Below, piece by piece: positions 25,203-33,875 of a stretch of 64,000 nt of DNA. Position numbers and translations under genes: made by a program. Source of the stretch: CALLMM01 sp964429855 (GTDB lineage: Bacteria > Armatimonadota > Chthonomonadetes > Chthonomonadales > CAJBBX01); assembly GCA_964429855.1 (NCBI GenBank), contig CAYSDM010000010.1, positions 29,915-93,914 on the forward strand. Direction: 5' to 3'. The notes beneath the pieces are model-generated. The model saw only the letters and a list, made by a program, of their open reading frames with translations. It was not told the DNA's origin and ran no database searches. The first letter of the stretch is position 1. Every line of letters starts with the position of its first letter.

Positions 25203-26375
25203 ATGCTGCAACTGCCGATCTATCTCGATAATCACGCCACCACGCGCACCGATCCCCGTGTGGTTGAGGCGATGCTGCCCTACTTCACGGAGTTCTATGG
25301 CAATGCCGCCAGCGCCAGCCATGTCTTCGGGAGGAGCGCGCGAAAGGCGGTGGAGAGCGCGCGCAGTTCACTCGCGCAGAGCATTGGAGCCGGGGGACCG
25401 CAGGAGATCATCTTCACCTCCGGGGCGACCGAGGCGGACAATCTGGCGGTCAAAGGGATCGCGGAGGCGCTTTCGAATCGCGGAAATCATCTGGTCACTG
25501 TCCAGACGGAACACCCCGCGATTCTAAACGCCTGCCGACATCTGGAGAAGACGGGGTTTCAGACCACCTTTCTCTCGGTGGATCAGGATGGGCATCTCGA
25601 TCTGGAGGAGTTGAAGGCGGCGATCACCGACCGGACGATTCTTGTCTCCGTGATGGCTGCCAACAGCGAGATCGGCACGGTTCACGATATTGCGGCGGTG
25701 GGAGCTATCTGCCGGGAAAGGGGGACGCTTTTCCATACGGACGCAACCCAGGCAGTCGGTAAAATCCCCTTTGATGTGCGGGAGATGCAGGTGGATTTAG
25801 CCTCCTTCACGGCACACAAGATGTACGGATCCAAAGGGGTGGGCGCGCTGTATATCCGTCAAAACGTCTCTCGTCTGCCTCTGATCCCGCAGATGGACGG
25901 CGGTGGACAGGAGCAGGGCTTTCGTTCCGGGACGCTCAATGTTCCCGGCATCGTCGGTTTCGCAAAGGCGTTGGAGATATGCCTGCAGGAGCGGGAGGCG
26001 GAGGGACGGAGGATCGGGGCGCTGAGGGACCGGCTCTACACCGGTCTGAAAGAAGCGCTGGATGGCGTAACGCTCAACGGTTGCGCCGTCCAGCGCCTGC
26101 CGGGAAATCTCAATGTCTCGTTTGACCATATTAAAAACGACACGCTCCTGATGAATCTGCGAGACCTTGCGGTGTCGGGCGGCTCCGCCTGCGCGACCGG
26201 CTCGCAGACGCCGTCTTATGTTCTGAAGGCCATCGGAGCCAGCGATGACCGCGCCTTTTCGGCGGTGCGTTTTGGCGTGGGGAGGTTCAATACGGCGGAA
26301 GAGATCGAATTTGCGATTCAGAAGGTCAGCGAAACCGTGACTCGGCTTCGCTCAGCGCAGATGCAGAGGGCATAG
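25203..26375 (+). CDS. cysteine desulfurase (IscS/NifS family)
   Basis: A 390-residue class V PLP enzyme. It starts with IYLDNHATTRTDPRVVEAML. EHPAI carries the catalytic His, FHTDATQAVGKI the cofactor Asp, and FTAHKMYGSKGVG the Schiff-base Lys. The sulfur-carrying Cys lies in SGGSACATGSQTPSYVLKAI. The Cys region fits group I (IscS/NifS). It supplies sulfane sulfur for Fe-S clusters or tRNA thiolation. No iscU or mnmA is adjacent; its neighbours are an aldo/keto reductase and a serine hydrolase, so this is not an isc operon. Confidence 0.92.
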   Translation: MLQLPIYLDNHATTRTDPRVVEAMLPYFTEFYGNAASASHVFGRSARKAVESARSSLAQSIGAGGPQEIIFTSGATEADNLAVKGIAEALSNRGNHLVTVQTEHPAILNACRHLEKTGFQTTFLSVDQDGHLDLEELKAAITDRTILVSVMAANSEIGTVHDIAAVGAICRERGTLFHTDATQAVGKIPFDVREMQVDLASFTAHKMYGSKGVGALYIRQNVSRLPLIPQMDGGGQEQGFRSGTLNVPGIVGFAKALEICLQEREAEGRRIGALRDRLYTGLKEALDGVTLNGCAVQRLPGNLNVSFDHIKNDTLLMNLRDLAVSGGSACATGSQTPSYVLKAIGASDDRAFSAVRFGVGRFNTAEEIEFAIQKVSETVTRLRSAQMQRA

Positions 26376-26385
26376 GAGCAGTCCG

Positions 26386-27486
26386 ATGAGCCTGCCGGTT
26401 GTCTCTCCCGTCGATCTGGGACTGGATTCCCGACGCCTGGCCGTTGCGGACGCGCATATTCAGGCCGGCATAGAGGATCATACCTATCCCGGCGCGGTTT
26501 TTCTGGTGGCGCGTTACGGAAAAATCGGTCATCAAAAGGCGTTCGGGCATATGCAGCCCGGCGGCAGCGCAACCCGCATAGATACGATCTTCGACCTAGC
26601 TTCCGTGACCAAACCAGTCAATGCCGTCGCGCTGCTGACGCTGGTGGAAGACGGGAAGGTATCGCTTCTACAGAAGCTGGAGGAGCTTCTGCCCGAGACA
26701 AAAGGCTCCGCGATTGCGCCTGTAACGGTGCGACAGCTTGCGACGCACACCTCCGGGTTGCCCGCCTGGAAGCCGCTCTATAAGATCCACGGCGGAAAGA
26801 AGCCGATTCTGGCAGATATCTTGCGAACGCCCCTGCATCATTCCCCCGGATCACACTATACCTACAGCGACCTGGGCTATCTGTTGATGGGCGAGATCAT
26901 CGAGCGCGTTAGCGGGATGTCGCTGGATCAGTATATTCATGCGCGCGCGCTTGCTCCGCTGGGAATGAAGGATACCGGTTATCTCCCGGCGGCGACGCGA
27001 AAACCCCGGATTGCCGCCACTGCAAACTGCCCGATGCGTCCCGGTCAGACTCTGATCGGTGAAGTCCACGACTCCAATGCGCACGCCTTCGGAGGCGTTG
27101 CCGGGCACGCGGGTCTGTTCGGGACCGCTCCCGATCTGGCGCTTCTCGGCTCTGCGCTGGCGCGGCAGGGAGAAGCGAAAGGACACCGCCTTCTAGGTGT
27201 GCCGACCCTGCGTCTGGCGCGAACCAACCAGATCCCGGCGGAGGTTGGAGGACATTCCATCGGCTGGTTCACGCCTCCCAACGGAATGCTGCCGCGTGGA
27301 GATCTGCTGGGGGAGACTGTTTTCGGGCATACCGGCTTCACCGGAACGATGCTGGTTTGCGATCCGGAATATGAACTGGTGATCGTGCTGCTGACAAATC
27401 GGGTGATGAATCCGTCGGATAATGGCGGAATCCTCCGGGTTCGCCGTCGGGTGATGAATGCGGCGGCTTCCGCCATCACGGAATAA
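26386..27486 (+). CDS. serine hydrolase of the class C beta-lactamase / penicillin-binding fold
   Basis: 366 residues, starting 10 nt after the desulfurase stop. The nucleophile motif is SVTK (FDLASVTKPVNAVALL, near residue 75). The Tyr motif is YSDLGYLLMG, near residue 163, where YxN is replaced by YSD. A KTG-equivalent HTGFTGT lies late. No signal peptide is seen, which argues for a cytoplasmic esterase or peptidase rather than an antibiotic-resistance enzyme. The family includes EstB and D-aminopeptidases; the substrate cannot be told. Confidence 0.85.
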   Translation: MSLPVVSPVDLGLDSRRLAVADAHIQAGIEDHTYPGAVFLVARYGKIGHQKAFGHMQPGGSATRIDTIFDLASVTKPVNAVALLTLVEDGKVSLLQKLEELLPETKGSAIAPVTVRQLATHTSGLPAWKPLYKIHGGKKPILADILRTPLHHSPGSHYTYSDLGYLLMGEIIERVSGMSLDQYIHARALAPLGMKDTGYLPAATRKPRIAATANCPMRPGQTLIGEVHDSNAHAFGGVAGHAGLFGTAPDLALLGSALARQGEAKGHRLLGVPTLRLARTNQIPAEVGGHSIGWFTPPNGMLPRGDLLGETVFGHTGFTGTMLVCDPEYELVIVLLTNRVMNPSDNGGILRVRRRVMNAAASAITE

Positions 27487-27510
27487 TCGGCGAAAGCAGG
27501 GGAAGATATA

Positions 27511-27546
27511 AAACGGGAGGGCGGCCTTCTGCGCTCTCTCGTTTTT
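27511..27546. terminator. bidirectional intrinsic terminator
   Basis: AAACGGGAGGGCG and CGCTCTCTCGTTT form a 13-bp stem (with G-U pairs) and an 8-nt loop followed by TT. It lies between the convergent stops at 27486 and 27550; the minus-strand side runs into a T/A-rich tail as well. Confidence 0.75.
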
Positions 27547-27549
27547 CGC

Positions 27550-28986
27550 TTATCGAGTCGGATCCGGCGATTTCAAAGCCGGTTCTCGCTGAGCAGGCGT
27601 CTCCTCCTGTTTCGCCGGTTGGAACCGCTGCCGGAGCGCGCGCAGAATGATGGAGGGATGGAAGAGCGCAGAAGGAGGCTTTATCAGGTGAAAAACCTCC
27701 AGCAGACTCTTGCGTACATCCGGGTACTCGGTGGATAGCGATACGACTCGGTTAACATATCCGTGCATGAATCGCGTCATTCGCCTGGTCTGAACGCCCT
27801 TCGTTCCGCGATATCGGCAGTCCTCTCCGGTCGCCAGCAGCCAGGGAACCTCGTTTATTTTCGCCAGCCTGCGCTGAAAGCGTCGGGCTAAGCCGCGCAG
27901 GCTCCGGTCTCGATTCTCCCGCAGGCACTGATCGAGCAGCATGGCGCCTCTGGCAGCGGTGGTCATTCCCTGCCCATAGACCGGATTGAAGGCACAGGCA
28001 GCGTCTCCCATCACCAGAAAACGATCGGGTTGATCAGCCATTCGATCATAGTGACGCATTCGATTCTCGGTGGCGCGGTGACCATAGATTGGCGAGATCG
28101 GCTCTGCATTCTGAATGGTCTCATAGACAAGCGGAGAGGCGAGACTCCGGGCAAACTCCATGAATCCCGGCTCATCGGTCGGCGGATAGTCGCTGTCTCC
28201 TCCTCCCAGGGTTACCAGGATGCGGTCATCTTCCAGCGGAATAATCAGCCCGGCGCGGGTGCGATCCGGGGGAGCCGCCTGAACATAGAGACCTTTCCAG
28301 TCTGCGCCATATCCCTGCGGGCGACGATAGAGCCGACTGGCATAGCCAAGATGAGCATTCACAACGGTTTCATGCGGCGGAGCGTATCCGAGCGCTTCCA
28401 GCCATTGCGGAGCGCGTGAACTGCGCCCCCCGGCGTCAACCACCAGGTCTGCCATGAAGACATCTTCGCGGGCAGTCTCTCCACGCTGCCGTATCTTCAC
28501 TCCCGTCACCACCCGGCGGTCTGCGTCTGTGAGCAGCCCGGTTACATCGCACTCCTGAAGAATGTGAATATTCTCGATCTCCTTGAGACGGCGGCGAACC
28601 TGCCAGTCTATCAGATCCCGGCTGCAAGTCATATAGTTCAAACCGGACTTGAACCGAACGCTCCAACCTGCCGGGGTGAGCCATTTAATATCGGCGGCGG
28701 CGTCGGTCGGATGCGCTCCTGCCTCCAGCAACTCAATCCCTGTGCCCGGAAATAGTTTCTCGATGATCTCCAGCCCGCGCACCAGCAGGACATGCGTATG
28801 CCTGGCCTGCGGAACGCCCTTTCGCGGTGTGGCGGTGTCCGGATAGCGGTCACGCTCGATCAGTGTCACGCACTCAAAGTGATCGGAAAGGATGCGCGCT
28901 GCCAGCATTCCCGCCATGCTGCCTCCTATCACAACCGCATGATGACCGCTCTTTCGAAGCGAAATGCCATTCATAGAGTGTTCCAT
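27550..28986 (-). CDS. FAD-dependent monooxygenase-like oxidoreductase
   Basis: 478 residues. The Rossmann loop HHAVVIGGSMAGMLAARILS is followed by the acidic strand end LIERDRYP. VVDAGGRSSRAPQWL is a DG-type motif of group A flavin monooxygenases. The second FAD motif is FLVMGDAACAFNPVYGQGMT with TAARGAMLL. It resembles geranylgeranyl-reductase/squalene-epoxidase-like proteins without membrane anchors. The start at 28986 has GGAG 7 nt upstream; an internal ATG at 28974 lacks one. It is separated by 357 nt from dedA on the same strand, so it probably has its own promoter. The substrate is unknown. Confidence 0.85.
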   Translation of the reverse strand: MEHSMNGISLRKSGHHAVVIGGSMAGMLAARILSDHFECVTLIERDRYPDTATPRKGVPQARHTHVLLVRGLEIIEKLFPGTGIELLEAGAHPTDAAADIKWLTPAGWSVRFKSGLNYMTCSRDLIDWQVRRRLKEIENIHILQECDVTGLLTDADRRVVTGVKIRQRGETAREDVFMADLVVDAGGRSSRAPQWLEALGYAPPHETVVNAHLGYASRLYRRPQGYGADWKGLYVQAAPPDRTRAGLIIPLEDDRILVTLGGGDSDYPPTDEPGFMEFARSLASPLVYETIQNAEPISPIYGHRATENRMRHYDRMADQPDRFLVMGDAACAFNPVYGQGMTTAARGAMLLDQCLRENRDRSLRGLARRFQRRLAKINEVPWLLATGEDCRYRGTKGVQTRRMTRFMHGYVNRVVSLSTEYPDVRKSLLEVFHLIKPPSALFHPSIILRALRQRFQPAKQEETPAQREPALKSPDPTR

Positions 28987-29343
28987 CCGCTGTCTCCCGA
29001 AGTAGTTTTCCGTTTATACTCTACGCCCAGGAGATTACAGGAAGGTAACATCCAGGTTACGAGAGGATGAAAAATGATATCATGCTGCGCCCTGTATCTT
29101 CTTCTGCTGTCAGATAGAGGCGATTGCGGGGAAATCGCGATGGTTTCCTGCCTGCGAATAGTGAGGGGGAGACACGGACGAAAGTGAGTGTTTCGCCTGG
29201 CATTTCTTTGAAGGCAGAAGGCAACTGGAAGCAAAAATGACTTTACGGACGCTCGTAATGACAGACCGGCGCGTTCGCAATGACAGGAAGTCGCGCAGGG
29301 AGGCAGGTGGACGCGCCGGTTTCATCTTATCGGGAGAGTGTCG
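28987..29343. other. 357-bp non-coding region with degenerate short repeats
   Basis: No credible gene. CGCTCGTAATGACAG at 29250-29264 and CGTTCGCAATGACAG at 29272-29286 are near copies of each other. They differ by 2 and 3 bases from CGCTCGACATGACAG inside the MITE core at 35147-35202. This is probably debris of the same or a related element, plus the promoter of the FAD oxidoreductase gene. Confidence 0.4.
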
Positions 29344-30060
29344 CTAATCGCCCGCCGACTTTTCAGCGCTTACATGGGGAACGGACGCGGTCTTCTCTTC
29401 GGAGGCGAAACGCTGCTTCTTCTCCCGGCGGGATTTCAGCATCTCCGTTCCAATGGGAATGAGAGAGAGAAAGATCACCAACAGGGTAACCAGCGAGAAG
29501 TTTTTCTGCACCAGCGGAATGTTCCCGAACAGGTAGCCGCCAAAAACGCAGACCCCGACCCATAGGATGCCCCCCGTAATGTTGTAGAAGAGAAACTTGC
29601 TGTAGGTCATGCTGCCCACGCCTGCGACGAAGGGGGCAAGTGTGCGGACGATGGGAGTGAAACGCGCGATGACGATGGTTTTCCCGCCGTACTTCTCAAA
29701 GAAGGCGTGTGTCTTCTCCAGATGATCGCGCTTGAGAAAACGGGCTTTCTCGCTGCGAAAGATGCGCGGTCCGAAAAACTTGCCAATCCAGTAGTTGACA
29801 GTGTCTCCCAGAATGGCTGCGATTGTCAGCAGCACGAAGAGCCAGACGACATTGATCGGGGAAGTGGGACGGGAGGCGAGCATTCCTGCAGCAAAGAGCA
29901 GCGAATCTCCCGGCAGAAAGGGAGTAATGACCAGACCTGTTTCGGCGAAGATGATAAGAAACAGAATGATATAGGTAAAGACGCCATAGTTTTGAATGAT
30001 GCTGTCGAGATGCTTGTCCAGATGCAAAAACAGGTCTACGGCGGAATGCAAAAACTCCAT
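29344..30060 (-). CDS. DedA-family membrane protein
   Basis: 238 residues. Family signatures are FAETGLVITPFLPGDSLLFA near residue 40, ILGDTVNYWIGKFFG, and FTPIVRTLAPFVAGVGSMTY with the conserved Arg. Four to five membrane segments are visible, and the basic C-terminal tail is cytoplasmic. DedA (VTT fold) proteins act as lipid scramblases or undecaprenyl-phosphate translocases needed for envelope integrity. It lies 39 nt downstream of a GT4 glycosyltransferase gene, consistent with a lipid or envelope role. Confidence 0.92.
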   Translation of the reverse strand: MEFLHSAVDLFLHLDKHLDSIIQNYGVFTYIILFLIIFAETGLVITPFLPGDSLLFAAGMLASRPTSPINVVWLFVLLTIAAILGDTVNYWIGKFFGPRIFRSEKARFLKRDHLEKTHAFFEKYGGKTIVIARFTPIVRTLAPFVAGVGSMTYSKFLFYNITGGILWVGVCVFGGYLFGNIPLVQKNFSLVTLLVIFLSLIPIGTEMLKSRREKKQRFASEEKTASVPHVSAEKSAGD

Positions 30061-30099
30061 GATCTCCTCATTTGCGGGTGTCGGGTTGGATTGCGCCCG

Positions 30100-31287
30100 T
30101 TATTGTCGGCTGTTTGAGTCGGCTTTTTCACGCTGCCGGGTCTCGATGGCGTGTTGATAGACGTAGATGACGCGGTCTGTCATCGCGGAGGGGGTATATC
30201 GGCAGGCGTTTCGCAGACAGGCTTCCATCATCTTTCGGCGTCGGAAACTGTCGCTAAGCAGGGTGTGTATCGCTTCAGAAAAAGCCTCGACATTCGACTC
30301 CACCACCAGCCCGTCCTCTCCATCCTGTACCGTCTCCCCGGCTCCTCCCTCATTGACCACCACGCAGGGAGTCCCCGCTGCGCGCGCCTCCGCGATCACC
30401 AAACCCTGTGTCTCGGTAGATGATCCGAAGACAAAGAGGTCTGCGGCGGCGTAGACCGGGTCCAGTTCATGTCGGGGAACCATCCCGGCAAAGATAACCC
30501 GGTCTCCACAGGGCAGCGACTCGGCATAAGCGCGGCAGGCGTCCTCATGCGGTCCACTGCCGATAACCAGAAGGCGCGCCTCCGGAAACTGCGGCGCGAC
30601 ACGCGCAAAGGAGTCGAGCGTAAGTTCGATATTCTTCTCCCGCGCCAGCCGCCCGACATAGAGCAGCATCGGCGAGTCGGGGGGAATATCCCATCGCTGT
30701 CTGGCGCGAAGCCGTGCCTCCTCCTCCAGGTGCTCCGCAGGCGGAATGGGCACGCCCGTAGGAATAATGGTGATCGGGACCGTGACCCCGTAATGGCGCA
30801 GGGAGTCCTCGGCGACTTGGGAAGGAACGATCACATCCACACAGCGATTATAGTACTCTGGAATCCACCAATCCAGCAAGTTTTCGATAGAGGGCGGAGG
30901 CAAAAAGAAGAGATAGTGACCGTAGTGGTTGTAGAGCGTATGGTAGGTGGAGACAAGAGGAATGTCGTCCCGGCGGGAGAGTCGCGCCGCCAGCAGTCCG
31001 AGGAAAAAGGGCGTGTGAGAGTGCAGCACATCGGGAGCCAGTCGCTTGAACTCCCGTCGGAGCCGGGGGAACCAGGGAAAGGGAAGCGCGTAGGAGGGAT
31101 TGAGCGGCGTCAGCATGGAAGGGACGCGCAGGACAAACGGGATCGAGTCGGTGTGATCCGGGTAGTGGGGAGCCACGATATAGACGCGATGCCGCCTGCC
31201 GCGCAGTTCATCCGCCAGTGTTCGCACGGAGATGGCGACACCGTTCTGTACCGGTTCATAGGATTCTGAAAAAAGACCGACCCGCAT
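30100..31287 (-). CDS. GT4 glycosyltransferase, glycolipid-synthase type
   Basis: 395 residues of GT-B fold. N-terminal MRVGLFSESYEPVQNGVAIS and HSHTPFFLGLLAARLS resemble the alpha-monoglucosyl-diacylglycerol synthase branch. The C-terminal donor domain has LLYVGRLAREKNIELTLDSF and the EX7E region SSTETQGLVIAEARAAGTPC. It probably uses a UDP- or GDP-sugar and a membrane lipid acceptor. It sits between the HTH protein (15 nt) and dedA (39 nt), so a small envelope-lipid cluster is likely. Confidence 0.88.
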   Translation of the reverse strand: MRVGLFSESYEPVQNGVAISVRTLADELRGRRHRVYIVAPHYPDHTDSIPFVLRVPSMLTPLNPSYALPFPWFPRLRREFKRLAPDVLHSHTPFFLGLLAARLSRRDDIPLVSTYHTLYNHYGHYLFFLPPPSIENLLDWWIPEYYNRCVDVIVPSQVAEDSLRHYGVTVPITIIPTGVPIPPAEHLEEEARLRARQRWDIPPDSPMLLYVGRLAREKNIELTLDSFARVAPQFPEARLLVIGSGPHEDACRAYAESLPCGDRVIFAGMVPRHELDPVYAAADLFVFGSSTETQGLVIAEARAAGTPCVVVNEGGAGETVQDGEDGLVVESNVEAFSEAIHTLLSDSFRRRKMMEACLRNACRYTPSAMTDRVIYVYQHAIETRQREKADSNSRQ

Positions 31288-31302
31288 GGACTCTCCGCTG
31301 CC

Positions 31303-32433
31303 TTATGGCTGTTTGCTGCGCGCCTGACTCTGAGCTTCCAGAAACGCCAGCACATCGGAGAGTTTGAAACTGCGCCGATCTCTGCCCTGTCTCTGATGGG
31401 TAAGAAGCCCTTTGTTGGTATAGCGCCGCACCGTTGTCGGGCAGACATTCAGCAGGCGCGCCGTGTCTGCCAGGGAGAGAGTCGGATCAAGAAGCCGCTG
31501 GATCATATCCAGTCGGGTCTCTTTGAACTGACGCTTGTAGGAGTTCTGCGCCACCTCCGTCTGCGCGCCGATGGCGATCAGGGTCTGTATGTGGCGCGGA
31601 ACCAGTCCCCATAGACTCTCTGCGCTAATCTCTTCTACTACCTCTGCGGGCTTTACATTTCGCGCATGACGAGAACGACGGCGGGAGATGCCGTAGCGAC
31701 GGTTTTCCGGCTTTGGCGCAGGCTTTTTCCCCGATTCCGGAGCCGCAGGCCTGGTCTGAGCGGGCGCGGGCGGAGGTTTCTCCACCGTCTCAACCGGCTT
31801 CCATTCCACCGAAACCGCGATGACCGGCTCCGATGCATCGGACACGGGCTCCTCCACAGCCCTGATCGGCTCTGGCGCTTCTTCCGCCGGAGTCTCTTGC
31901 GGCTGCGGCTCCTCCGCGACGATCTCCACCTGAATCGGCTCCTGAACAGGTTGCGGCTCTTCAGAAGACGCTTCGGAGACCGCAGGCGTTACGAATTCAG
32001 GCGTGGGAGTCTCCTCCGTCTCTTCCGTTATCTCTCCGGAAGCCTCTGACGGGGTCTCTTCCGGCTGACGACCGAAGAGGAACGGAAGATAGCGTTCTAT
32101 GGAGGGGACTTCGATCTCCTCTGGCATATCGCTGCGGCTGTCGGAAATCTCCTGCGACTCATGGCGCGGAGTCTCCGTAACAGGCGCGGGAGCCGTCGGG
32201 GAGGTCGGCTCAGACATGAGAGGAACGGCGGCTTCCGGAGGGCGCGCATTATCGGGAGGCGCGGACGGCTGTTCGATGGCCGCCTGAGCGGTCATCTCCA
32301 TGTCCGACTTTGCAGGCTCTTCCGTGACATCGAAGAGAAGCGTCTCCTGCGCCGCGCGAGACGGCTCTTTCGCTTTCTCCTCCTCTTCAACAAACTGCGA
32401 ATCAAGCCATTTATGCCAGTCTTCGAGTCGCAT
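31303..32433 (-). CDS. MerR/excisionase-like HTH protein with long Pro/Glu-rich linker
   Basis: 376 residues. The C-terminus (about 298-376) is a winged helix-turn-helix of the BldC/MerR/excisionase kind: LSLADTARLLNVCPTTVRRY, TNKGLLTHQRQGRDRRSF, KLSDVLAFLEAQ. In front lie about 240 residues of acidic low complexity rich in Glu, Pro, Ser and Thr, then a basic patch (RRYGISRRRSRHARN). The N-terminus (MRLEDWHKWLDSQFVEEEE) is a short amphipathic helix. No membrane segment is seen. It is probably a DNA-binding protein with a long disordered arm. It lies in an operon between queA and the GT4 gene; its target is unknown. Confidence 0.8.
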   Translation of the reverse strand: MRLEDWHKWLDSQFVEEEEKAKEPSRAAQETLLFDVTEEPAKSDMEMTAQAAIEQPSAPPDNARPPEAAVPLMSEPTSPTAPAPVTETPRHESQEISDSRSDMPEEIEVPSIERYLPFLFGRQPEETPSEASGEITEETEETPTPEFVTPAVSEASSEEPQPVQEPIQVEIVAEEPQPQETPAEEAPEPIRAVEEPVSDASEPVIAVSVEWKPVETVEKPPPAPAQTRPAAPESGKKPAPKPENRRYGISRRRSRHARNVKPAEVVEEISAESLWGLVPRHIQTLIAIGAQTEVAQNSYKRQFKETRLDMIQRLLDPTLSLADTARLLNVCPTTVRRYTNKGLLTHQRQGRDRRSFKLSDVLAFLEAQSQARSKQP

Positions 32434-32461
32434 GTCTCTTCCTCAAGTTGCGATGGATAGT

Positions 32462-33484
32462 CTATATCATGAGCATGGCATCGCCGAAGCTGTAGAAGCG
32501 AAAACGCGCTTCCACCGCCTGCCGATAGGCATCTAGAATCTGCTCACGGGTGGCGAGCGCGGATACCATCATCATCAGCGTGGACTTCGGCAGGTGGAAA
32601 TTAGTCAACAGCGCCTCCACGACCTGAAACGAATAGCCGGGAAGGATGAAAAGCCGGGTTACTCCCGCCGTCGGCTTCACCCGACGCGGAGAGATCGCTG
32701 CGCTCTCCAGAGCGCGCGCCGTCGTCGTGCCGACCACCACAATCCTGCCCCGGGTTGTATTGATCCGTTCTGCGGCTGCCGGCGAGATAGAATACCATTC
32801 GCCGTGCATCTCATGCTCTTCCGGCTTTTCTTCGCGCACGGGGCGGAAAGTGTCCACACCCACATGCAGGGTCAGCCGCGCTATCCCGATCCCGCGCTGT
32901 TCAATCGCTTCCAGCATCTCGGTCGTGAAGTGAAGACCGGCAGTCGGAGCGGCGGCGGAGCCTCCGGGACCGGAATAGACTGTTTGATAACGCTCTTCAT
33001 CCTGGAGACGCTGATGAATGTAGGGGGGAAGCGGAGCCTCACCCTCCTGCGATAATCGGTCTCGCGTTGCCTGATCCACAAAGCGCAGCCGTCTTCCGCC
33101 TTCCGGAGTGGTCGCCGTCACTTCCGTGATGACTGGCGTCTGATTCGCCGTCAGAAGCGTAAACTGAGAGCCGATACGCAGGGGACGCGACGGTTTCAGC
33201 AGCGCCTCCCATTCGCGCTCCCCAATGGGACGCAGAAGCAGGGCTTCTATCGGCTTGCCGTTCTCTCGAAACCCGAAAATCCGGCGCGCGGTGACCCGCG
33301 TGTTATTGACGATCAGCGTATCGCCAGGATGCAGATACTCCAGAATGTCGGGAAACTGACGCAGTTCGACCCGGTTTTCCCGGCGATGCAAAACCAGCAG
33401 TCGCGACTGCCCGCGCGGAAGCGGTGTCTGCGCGATAAGCTCGTCCGGAAGATGGTAATCGAAATCGTCTGTACGAAAAATCAC
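32462..33484 (-). CDS. queA: S-adenosylmethionine:tRNA ribosyltransferase-isomerase QueA
   Basis: 340 residues, standard QueA length. Hallmarks are FDYHLPDELIAQTPLPRGQS at the N-terminus, TLIVNNTRVTARRIFG, the insertion domain with PPYIHQRLQDEERYQTVY, GSAAAPTAGLHFT, LHVGVDTFRPV, the C-terminal ITRLFILPGYSF-like strand and LLTNFHLPKSTLMMMVSALA. It moves the ribosyl part of SAM onto preQ1-modified tRNA to make epoxyqueuosine. No tgt or queG is nearby. It is followed by the HTH gene at 28 nt. Confidence 0.96.
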   Translation of the reverse strand: MIFRTDDFDYHLPDELIAQTPLPRGQSRLLVLHRRENRVELRQFPDILEYLHPGDTLIVNNTRVTARRIFGFRENGKPIEALLLRPIGEREWEALLKPSRPLRIGSQFTLLTANQTPVITEVTATTPEGGRRLRFVDQATRDRLSQEGEAPLPPYIHQRLQDEERYQTVYSGPGGSAAAPTAGLHFTTEMLEAIEQRGIGIARLTLHVGVDTFRPVREEKPEEHEMHGEWYSISPAAAERINTTRGRIVVVGTTTARALESAAISPRRVKPTAGVTRLFILPGYSFQVVEALLTNFHLPKSTLMMMVSALATREQILDAYRQAVEARFRFYSFGDAMLMI

Positions 33485-33545
33485 GGATTATTGTAGCGGG
33501 GAGCGAGAGGCATTGTCAACCTTTAGGGGGATAAACCTGTACTAT

Positions 33546-33869
33546 TCAATCTTCCCACTGACCGATAAAAATATCTTCGCCCTCGATCTTCACCTCCAGC
33601 GTGCGGAGCCAGTAGCCCCCGGCGTTGGTGCAGTCTCCGTTCTGAAGATTGAAGCGAAGATGATGTCGGCGGCAGACCACCTCGATGCCTTCCAGACGAC
33701 CGCGATCCAGCGGCTCGTTCTGATGCGGGCAGAGGAGGGTGGAGGCGTAGTATCGCCCCTCTTCGGTGTAGTAGAGCACGCAGTCGGCATCGTTGCCGAC
33801 GCTGACCTGCTTCCCGGTTCCCGGTGGAATCTCGCCGACTTTCCCGACGAGGTAGTATACTTTCTTCAT
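33546..33869 (-). CDS. Rieske [2Fe-2S] ferredoxin-like protein
   Basis: 107 residues, a single Rieske domain. The cluster ligands are Cys47 and His49 (LCPHQNEPLDRG) and Cys66 and His69 (VVCRRHHLRF). The second box lacks the usual C-terminal SWHG-type ending but keeps C-x2-H. VKIEGEDIFIG is the final strand. Small soluble Rieske proteins pass electrons to oxygenases or nitrite reductases. It follows moaA after 6 nt and precedes queA by 61 nt. No partner oxygenase is adjacent, though three PhyH genes and an FAD monooxygenase are in the window. Confidence 0.9.
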   Translation of the reverse strand: MKKVYYLVGKVGEIPPGTGKQVSVGNDADCVLYYTEEGRYYASTLLCPHQNEPLDRGRLEGIEVVCRRHHLRFNLQNGDCTNAGGYWLRTLEVKIEGEDIFIGQWED

Positions 33870-33875
33870 GCGAAA

